NCBI RefSeq assembly: GCF_022479115.1 | Contig: NZ_CP092497.1 | Span: forward strand, 7,688,001-7,752,000 | From: Amycolatopsis sp. EV170708-02-1 | GTDB taxonomy: Bacteria; Actinomycetota; Actinomycetes; Mycobacteriales; Pseudonocardiaceae | Length of the DNA stretch: 64,000 nt | Direction: 5' to 3' | Shown here: piece by piece, positions 58,657 through 64,000 of the stretch | Layout: each line of letters begins with the position of its first letter | How positions within the stretch are numbered: position 1 is the first letter of the stretch | Made by a program: the position numbers and the translations under genes | The notes under the pieces: model-generated | Database searches by the model: none | What the model was told of the DNA's origin: nothing | Seen by the model: only the letters and a program-made list of their open reading frames with translations

Positions 58657-61043
58657 CCCTTCCCGATCTGCCGGTTCGCGCCGTCCTGCCCGAACTCGAA
58701 GCCGCGCTGGACGCCCATGGCACCGCGGTCCTCGTCGCGCCCCCGGGAACCGGCAAGACCACCCTGGTGCCGCTCGCGCTGGACAACGGCGAAGGCCGGG
58801 TGATCGTCGCCGAACCGAGGCGGCTCGCCGCCCGGGCCGCGGCGGCGAGGATGGCCTCCCTGCTCGGCGAACGGGTCGGCGAGACGGTCGGCTATTCGGT
58901 CCGCGGAGATCGGAAGGTGTCCTCTTCGACGCGGATCGAAGTGGTCACGTCGGGTTTGCTGGTCCGGCGGGTGCAGGCCGATCCCGAACTCGCCGGGGTG
59001 TCGACCGTCCTGCTCGACGAATGCCACGAACGCCATCTCGACGCGGATCTCTTGCTCGCGCTCCTGCTGGACGTACGCGGCGGCCTGCGGGAAGACCTGC
59101 GCCTGCTCGCGACGTCCGCCACGGTGGCTTCCGGACGGCTGGCGGCCCTGCTCGGCGACGCGCCGGTGATCACCGCGCACGCGAGGACCTATCCGGTCGA
59201 CGTCTCGTACTCCCCGCCCGCGCGCGGCGAACGGACAGAGGCGACCGTCGCCAGGGTGATCCGCAAAGCACTGTCCGAAGGGGACGGTGATGTGCTCGCC
59301 TTCCTGCCCGGCGCCGGTGAGATCGCCAGGGTGAGCGGGCTTCTCAACGGCCTCGACGCCGACGTGCTGCCCTTGCACGGACGGCTTTCGGCGGCGAGCC
59401 AGGACGACGCGCTGCGCCCGCGCGACCGTCGCAGGGTGGTGCTCTCGACCTCGGTGGCCGAGTCGAGCCTGACCGTGCCGGGCGTGCGCGCGGTGGTGGA
59501 CTGCGGGCTTTCGCGTGTTCCCCGCGTCGATCACCGGCGCGGCCTCCCCGGGCTGGCGACAGTCCGCGTTTCGGCCGCGGTCGCCGAACAGCGCGCCGGC
59601 CGCGCCGGACGTGAGGCGCCGGGGCGCGCGTACCGGTGCTGGGCCGCGCACGAGCAGGGGTCGCTGCCCGCCTATCCCGAACCCGAGATCCGGACGGCGG
59701 AACTGGCGCGGTTCGCCCTCGAACTCGCCTGCTGGTCCACTCCGGACGGTTCCGGCCTCGCCTGGTGGGACCCGCCCGGCGAAGGCGCGCTGGCCGCCGG
59801 ACGCGCGTTGCTGACCACACTCGGAGCGACCGATGAGGACGGCACGGTCACCGAACGCGGGCGGAAGATGGCCACGCTGGGTCTGCATCCGCGGCTGGCG
59901 AGGGCGTTGCTGGACGGCGCGGCGCGGACCAACGCGCGTTCGGCCGCCGAAGTCGTCGCGCTGCTGGACAGCGGCGGCACGCTGACCGACCTCGAAGCCG
60001 AGCTGCGCCGAGTACGCGGTGACGAGCGCTGGAAGCGCGACGTTCGGCGGCTTTCCCAGCTCGTGCCTGACGGCGGCAACGCGTCCGATCCTGCGTTGGT
60101 GGTGGCACTCGCGCATCCCGAGCGGCTCGCGCGGCGGCGTGCCACGGGGACGCCGGTGTATCTGATGGCCGGCGGCACGGCGGCCGAACTCCCGCGAGGC
60201 AGCGGGCTGGCCGACGTCGAATGGCTGGCCGTGGCCGAAGCCACCCGCGATCCCGGCCGCGCACAGGGCATCATCCGGCTGGCGGCGCCCGCCGACGAGG
60301 AACTCGCCGTGCGCGCGGCCCCGAATCTGATGTCCTCAGTGGACGAAGTGCATTGGTCTTCGGGCGACGTCGTCGCGCGATCGGTGCGGCGGCTCGGGGC
60401 GATCGTGCTTTCGGAGAAGCCGTTGCGTTCGCCCGCGCCGGACGCGATCCGCGCCGCGCTGCTGGACGGTTTGCGCTCCGAAGGGCTCAGCCTGCTGCGC
60501 TGGCCGGAGGAGGGAAAGCGACTGCGCGAACGACTGTCCTTCCTGCACCGGGTGCTGGGCCCACCTTGGCCCGCGGTCTCCGACCCGGAACTCCTGTCCA
60601 CTTTGGACAGCTGGCTCGATCTCGGCTCGGCACGCCGCCGATCGGATCTGGCATCGCTGGACGCAGGCGCCGCGCTGCGCGGATTGCTGCCCTGGCCCGA
60701 AGCGTCCCGTTTGGACGAGCTGGCGCCGGATCGGCTGGAGGTGCCGTCGGGCTCCCGGATCCGGGTCGACTATTCGGGCGAACAGCCGGTGCTGGCCGTG
60801 AAACTGCAGGAGACCTTCGGCTGGCTCGCGACGCCGGAGCTGGCGGGCATCCCCGTGGTGCTGCACCTGCTCTCCCCCGCCGGACGGCCCGCCGCCGTCA
60901 CCGCCGACCTGGAATCGTTCTGGCGCAACGGTTACGCCGCCGTACGCGCCGACCTTCGCGGACGCTACCCGAAACACCCGTGGCCGGAGGACCCACTGAC
61001 CGCCGCGCCCACCCGGCGCACTTCACGGCGCGCGTCCTCGTGA
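58653..61043 (+). CDS. hrpB: ATP-dependent helicase HrpB
   Basis: This is a 796-residue DEAH-type helicase. Walker A is APPGTGKTT (29-37), the DEAH box reads DECH (LLDECHERH, near residue 120), motif III is LLATSAT, and the second RecA domain has VLSTSVAESSLTVPGV and QRAGRAGREAPG (motif VI). The HrpB-specific C-terminal half follows, ending near PKHPWPEDP. HrpB is thought to act on RNA, but its exact role is unclear. The GTG at 58653 overlaps the binding-protein stop by 4 bp. The TGA stop lies inside a large palindrome. Confidence 0.85.
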   Translation: MTLPDLPVRAVLPELEAALDAHGTAVLVAPPGTGKTTLVPLALDNGEGRVIVAEPRRLAARAAAARMASLLGERVGETVGYSVRGDRKVSSSTRIEVVTSGLLVRRVQADPELAGVSTVLLDECHERHLDADLLLALLLDVRGGLREDLRLLATSATVASGRLAALLGDAPVITAHARTYPVDVSYSPPARGERTEATVARVIRKALSEGDGDVLAFLPGAGEIARVSGLLNGLDADVLPLHGRLSAASQDDALRPRDRRRVVLSTSVAESSLTVPGVRAVVDCGLSRVPRVDHRRGLPGLATVRVSAAVAEQRAGRAGREAPGRAYRCWAAHEQGSLPAYPEPEIRTAELARFALELACWSTPDGSGLAWWDPPGEGALAAGRALLTTLGATDEDGTVTERGRKMATLGLHPRLARALLDGAARTNARSAAEVVALLDSGGTLTDLEAELRRVRGDERWKRDVRRLSQLVPDGGNASDPALVVALAHPERLARRRATGTPVYLMAGGTAAELPRGSGLADVEWLAVAEATRDPGRAQGIIRLAAPADEELAVRAAPNLMSSVDEVHWSSGDVVARSVRRLGAIVLSEKPLRSPAPDAIRAALLDGLRSEGLSLLRWPEEGKRLRERLSFLHRVLGPPWPAVSDPELLSTLDSWLDLGSARRRSDLASLDAGAALRGLLPWPEASRLDELAPDRLEVPSGSRIRVDYSGEQPVLAVKLQETFGWLATPELAGIPVVLHLLSPAGRPAAVTADLESFWRNGYAAVRADLRGRYPKHPWPEDPLTAAPTRRTSRRASS

Positions 61044-61083
61044 GTGGCAAGGACGGTTAGAACCGTCCTTGCCACTCACGAGG
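61036..61083. terminator. CTCGTGAGTGG-family palindrome (copy 4)
   Basis: Perfect 23-base arms (61036-61058 and 61061-61083) are separated by AG. The left arm contains the TGA stop of HrpB within its CTCGTGAG end and the right arm ends directly before the stop of the convergent voltage-sensor gene, so the element serves both genes. Confidence 0.85.
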
Positions 61084-61872
61084 TCAGTCCATCAGCTGAT
61101 GCTGGGGCCGGGTCGGCAGCTGTGCCGCCAGTTCCTCGTCGTCCTCGCGCTCGTTCAGCCCCAGCTGCACGGCGCTGCGGATCTGCTCGCGGTTCTCCCG
61201 CACCACATGCGCGAAGAATTCGTCGATCCGCGGATCGGTCAGCACTTCGAGGATCACGCGCATCGCGGTGTCGATCACCGAACGCACCACTTCGTCGTGG
61301 AACGGCAGCTTCGAAAGCCGTCCGGCCTGCGGATCGTTCTTGAGTTTCTCGGCGATGATCCCCCGCAGCAGCGTCTGGTTCTCGCCGAGTGAGCGCGCGA
61401 GGTTCTGCGGATAGTTCCCGGTTTCCAGCACCTTCACGACCTCGTCGAGCACCGCGATCGTGATCGGCTTCTTGATCGCGAGCACGATCGGCCGCGAAAG
61501 GCGTTCGACCAGCCGCTGAGTGAACCGCTCCCCGAACGCGCGGTCCGCCGTACGCGCAAGCCGGACCAGGACCACGATGATCCGCAACAGCCGGAAGCCG
61601 CGCAGTGCCGGATGCGCGATGGGGATCATGCCGAGGATTTCGTACCAGTTGCGCAACGGGAATCGCTTCTCCCAGCCGTTGCGCCGCCACCGCCAGAGGA
61701 ATTCCAGCGCGAAGATCCCGCACACCGTCGTGTCGATGACGAAGACGCGGTGCGCCGTCTCCTCCGAATGCGGGAAGAACGTCACGTAGGCGAGCAGCCC
61801 GACGGAGAACACGGCGAGGACGAGCATCACCAGGTCGAGCGGATTCACGCGCCGTTGTTCGCGGGTGGTCAT
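61084..61872 (-). CDS. Voltage-sensor-domain membrane protein lacking a pore
   Basis: This is a 262-residue protein. Four helices match a voltage sensor: S1 (12-33), S2 (41-62, FVIDTTVCGIFALEFLWRW with Asp47 and Glu57), S3 (74-88, WYEILGMIPI) and S4 (91-111, FRLLRIIVVLVRLAR with Arg94, Arg97, Arg104 and Arg107). In channels S5, a pore loop and S6 would follow, but here a ~150-residue soluble helical domain with no membrane segment follows. It may be a stand-alone sensor or a proton-channel-like protein. The stop abuts a palindrome. No enzyme domain is recognised in the tail. Confidence 0.65.
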   Translation of the reverse strand: MTTREQRRVNPLDLVMLVLAVFSVGLLAYVTFFPHSEETAHRVFVIDTTVCGIFALEFLWRWRRNGWEKRFPLRNWYEILGMIPIAHPALRGFRLLRIIVVLVRLARTADRAFGERFTQRLVERLSRPIVLAIKKPITIAVLDEVVKVLETGNYPQNLARSLGENQTLLRGIIAEKLKNDPQAGRLSKLPFHDEVVRSVIDTAMRVILEVLTDPRIDEFFAHVVRENREQIRSAVQLGLNEREDDEELAAQLPTRPQHQLMD

Positions 61873-62007
61873 GGCGCCGATTGTGCCTTTCCGCGGCGAC
61901 TCGTGCCGAGCGGCACCTGCCGAAAGTAAGGGGTGGCCGATGACTTCGGGGCAATGTCCGCGGGTGTCCCCGCATCGGAGGATTCAGGGACACGAAGGAG
62001 GACGCGG

Positions 62008-62925
62008 ATGATCACGCTTCGAGGACTCACGAAGCGCTATGGCGAGAAGACGGTGGTCGACGGGCTGACCTTCGCCGTCGAGCCGGGCAAGGTGACCGGC
62101 TTCCTCGGTCCCAACGGCGCGGGCAAGTCGACGACCATGCGGATGACGCTCGGCCTCGACGCGCCGAGCACCGGCGAGGTCCGCATCGACGGCAAGCGGT
62201 ACGAGGACCTGCGATTCCCGCTGCGCGAAGTCGGCGCGCTGCTGGAAGCCAAAGCGCTGCATCCCGGGCGGAGCGCGGGCAAGCACCTGCTGGCGATGGC
62301 GCGCAGCAACGGGATCCCGGCGAGCCGGGTGGACGAGGTGCTCGCGACGGTGGGCCTCACCGACGTCGCGGGCAAACGCGCCGGGACGTTCTCCCTCGGC
62401 ATGGGGCAGCGGCTCGGCATCGCCGGCGCCCTGCTGGGCGACCCGGGGGTGCTGATGTTCGACGAGCCGGTGAACGGCCTCGACCCCGACGGCGTCCGCT
62501 GGGTGCGGCACCTGATGCGTTCGCTCGCGGAGGAGGGCCGCACGGTGTTCGTGTCCAGCCACCTGATGAGCGAGATGCAGCTGACCGCGGACCGGCTGGT
62601 CGTCATCGGCAAGGGAAAGCTCCTCGCCGACGCGCCGGTCGACGAGTTCATCGCGGGCAACTCGCGGACGTCGGTCGTGGTGCGGGTGCCCGCTCCCGCC
62701 GATCTGAGTGTCCTCGACCAGCGCCTTCGCGCACTCGGCGCGGCCACGGAAACCGATCAGGGCGAACTGCTCGTGCACGACCTGCCCATTCATCTCGTCG
62801 GCGACGCGGTGCACGAACTGGGAATTCGCGTGCACGGGCTGACCGAGCGGACCGCCTCGCTCGAACAGGCGTACATGGAACTGACCGCGTCGTCGGTCGA
62901 ATACGGAACGGGAGTCGCGGCATGA
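62008..62925 (+). CDS. ABC transporter ATP-binding protein
   Basis: This is a 305-residue exporter ATPase. Walker A is GPNGAGKSTT near residue 37, the signature is FSLGMGQRLGIAGALL and Walker B is VLMFDEPVNGLDP, with the switch His in SSHLMSEM. The C-terminal extension (LDQRLRALGAATETDQGELLV) is typical of the DrrA/CcmA-like exporters. GAAGGAGG lies just upstream. It overlaps a secreted hydrolase gene by 4 bp, and the permease follows that gene. Confidence 0.85.
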   Translation: MITLRGLTKRYGEKTVVDGLTFAVEPGKVTGFLGPNGAGKSTTMRMTLGLDAPSTGEVRIDGKRYEDLRFPLREVGALLEAKALHPGRSAGKHLLAMARSNGIPASRVDEVLATVGLTDVAGKRAGTFSLGMGQRLGIAGALLGDPGVLMFDEPVNGLDPDGVRWVRHLMRSLAEEGRTVFVSSHLMSEMQLTADRLVVIGKGKLLADAPVDEFIAGNSRTSVVVRVPAPADLSVLDQRLRALGAATETDQGELLVHDLPIHLVGDAVHELGIRVHGLTERTASLEQAYMELTASSVEYGTGVAA

Positions 62926-63968
62926 AGTCACTCATGGTCCTGGTGGCGGTGATCGCCGGCCTGCTGGGGGTGCCGGCGGCCGCGTCGGCGGCACCGGCAC
63001 CGGCACCGGCGCTGTCGCTGCCCGCGCCGGAGGGCCCGTTCCCGATCGGGCTGCGCACGCTGCATCTCACCGATCAGCGGAGAGCCGATCCTTGGGTGCC
63101 CGAAAAGCGCCGCGAGCTGATGGTCAACGTCTGGTACCCGGCCGTGCCGATCGGGCGCGCGCCGCGGTACATGACCGAGGCCGAGTCGGCGGCCGCGGTC
63201 GCCGGGCGGAAGCTCGACCTGCCGCCGGACGCCCTGAGCAAGGTGCGGGTCCACTCGCGGGAGAACGCGCCTTCCCTGCCGGGGCGGCGTCCGCTGGTGG
63301 TGCTTTCGCCGGGCGCGGGCAACAACCGCGTCACGCTGACCTCGGTGGCCGAACACCTTGCCGCACAAGGCTTCGTGGTCGCCGGAGTGGACCACGCCTA
63401 CGAAGCCTGGGCGACGGAGTTCCCCGACGGGCTGCGCCAGTGTGTCGCTTGTGGACTTCCTGGCGAGCCGTGGCCCGCCGCGATCGCGAACCGCGCCGTG
63501 GACACGACTTTCGTCGTCGACATGCTGCTGAAGGACCGGCGCTGGTCGATCGACGCGACGAAGATCGGGATGGCCGGGCACTCCGCCGGAGGTTCGGCGA
63601 CCGCCGCCGCGATGGTCGCCGACCGGCGGATCAAGGCGGGCGTGAACGTCGACGGGCCGTTCTTCGGCAGCGTCTCGCTCGACCGGCCGTTCCTGCTGCT
63701 GACCAGCCCGACCGGCGAGAAGTACTACCGGACCTCCTGGGACGAGACCTGGCCGCGGCTCACCGGACCGAAAAAGCAGGACCTGGTCGAGAACAGCGGC
63801 CATTCGTCGGTGACCGACGCGGCGATCCTGATCGACCAGCTGGGGCTGCGGCCGCAGCTCCCGCCGGCCGAGGTCGAGAACCAGTACGGGTCGATCGACT
63901 CGCGGAAGGCGCTGAAGTTCTTCCGGGACGAGCTGACCGGTTTCTTCAAGCAGTGGAGCACGCGATGA
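62922..63968 (+). CDS. Secreted alpha/beta hydrolase (PAF-acetylhydrolase-like)
   Basis: This is a 348-residue precursor with a signal peptide ending AAASAA and an APAPAPA stretch. The catalytic Ser221 is in GHSAGG, Asp244 in NVDGPFF and His294 in NSGHSSV, giving an intact triad. LVVLSPGAGNNRVTLTSVAEHLAAQGFVVAGVDHAYE fits platelet-activating-factor acetylhydrolase and related secreted esterases. It sits between the ABC ATPase and permease genes with 4-bp overlaps on both sides, so it is probably made with the transporter. The substrate is unknown. Confidence 0.75.
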   Translation: MKSLMVLVAVIAGLLGVPAAASAAPAPAPALSLPAPEGPFPIGLRTLHLTDQRRADPWVPEKRRELMVNVWYPAVPIGRAPRYMTEAESAAAVAGRKLDLPPDALSKVRVHSRENAPSLPGRRPLVVLSPGAGNNRVTLTSVAEHLAAQGFVVAGVDHAYEAWATEFPDGLRQCVACGLPGEPWPAAIANRAVDTTFVVDMLLKDRRWSIDATKIGMAGHSAGGSATAAAMVADRRIKAGVNVDGPFFGSVSLDRPFLLLTSPTGEKYYRTSWDETWPRLTGPKKQDLVENSGHSSVTDAAILIDQLGLRPQLPPAEVENQYGSIDSRKALKFFRDELTGFFKQWSTR

Positions 63969-64000
63969 ACACGATCTCTTCGGAATGGACCAAGTTCTGG
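63965..64000 (+). CDS. ABC-2 type permease (5' end only)
   Basis: The frame starts at ATG 63965, overlapping the hydrolase stop by 4 bp, and runs off the window after 12 residues (MNTISSEWTKFW). The SEWTK start is typical of ABC-2 permeases of actinomycetes, which pairs well with the ATPase gene two genes upstream. Nothing more can be said. Confidence 0.6.
   Translation, partial: MNTISSEWTKFW

Overview
The window is a high-GC actinomycete chromosome segment: third-codon GC bias is strong throughout, and GTG and TTG starts and 4-bp ATGA/GTGA overlaps are common. The gene content (an OtrA-type ribosomal protection protein, a dasABC-type chitobiose transporter, a ParE/ParC pair, PAS-GGDEF-EAL, LigD polymerase, an Rv1733c-like membrane protein, LLM/F420-type oxidoreductases) suggests Pseudonocardiales, most likely Amycolatopsis or a close relative. 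The genus is an inference. No rRNA, tRNA, CRISPR array, integrase or transposase was seen. The window looks like ordinary chromosome with a dense layer of small palindromic intergenic repeats.

Layout. 1-5.1 kb: the end of a DoxX-like gene, then a dasABC-type ABC importer operon with a cytosolic GH3 beta-N-acetylhexosaminidase, preceded by two DasR-like palindromes. 5.3-8.2 kb: OtrA-type ribosomal protection gene plus an LLM oxidoreductase. 8.4-12.6 kb: dehydrogenase, small protein, GNAT, GT4 glycosyltransferase, inositol-phosphatase-like protein. 12.6-19.0 kb: the most interesting block. A six-gene translationally coupled minus-strand operon holds an MDR dehydrogenase, a 6-pyruvoyltetrahydropterin-synthase-like protein, a frameshifted GT4, a SAM methyltransferase, a flippase-like membrane protein and a GTP cyclohydrolase II. 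It is flanked by a creatininase-family hydrolase and a CDP-alcohol phosphatidyltransferase. The cyclohydrolase carries Met where canonical RibA has its catalytic-site Tyr, a change known to stop the reaction at the formylated pyrimidine, and the pterin-synthase-like protein has lost its catalytic Cys and a Zn ligand. Together these suggest an uncharacterised GTP-derived, glycosylated and perhaps lipid-linked metabolite.

19-34 kb: TetR/tautomerase, Rv1733c-like protein, three-PAS GGDEF protein with a degenerate EAL, stand-alone ketosynthase, P-loop protein, PobA-like monooxygenase, LigD polymerase, a short chitin-type LPMO with a DasR-like site in its promoter, a TPR-CHAT protease with a small His/Cys-rich protein, and two tandem paralogous stress-type proteins. 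34-42.8 kb: ABC exporter, AKR, TetR, membrane proteins, a two-component flavin monooxygenase, secreted GH76, membrane-anchored class III cyclase-like protein. 43-47.6 kb: parE-parC, followed by a short-repeat field. 47.9-52.5 kb: a five-gene beta-oxidation-type operon behind a promoter whose spacer is a perfect TetR-type operator. 52.6-64 kb: secreted proteins, RraA-like and ThuA-like proteins (the latter with a third DasR-like site), LysR, DsbA/MauE pair, orphan SBP, HrpB helicase, a voltage-sensor-only membrane protein, and an ABC exporter operon interrupted by a secreted hydrolase and cut by the window end.

Two themes cut across the map. First, DasR-like operators at three unlinked loci suggest a scattered chitin/GlcNAc regulon. 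Second, several families of perfect or near-perfect palindromes sit at gene ends, often supplying the stop codon itself and acting as likely bidirectional terminators.
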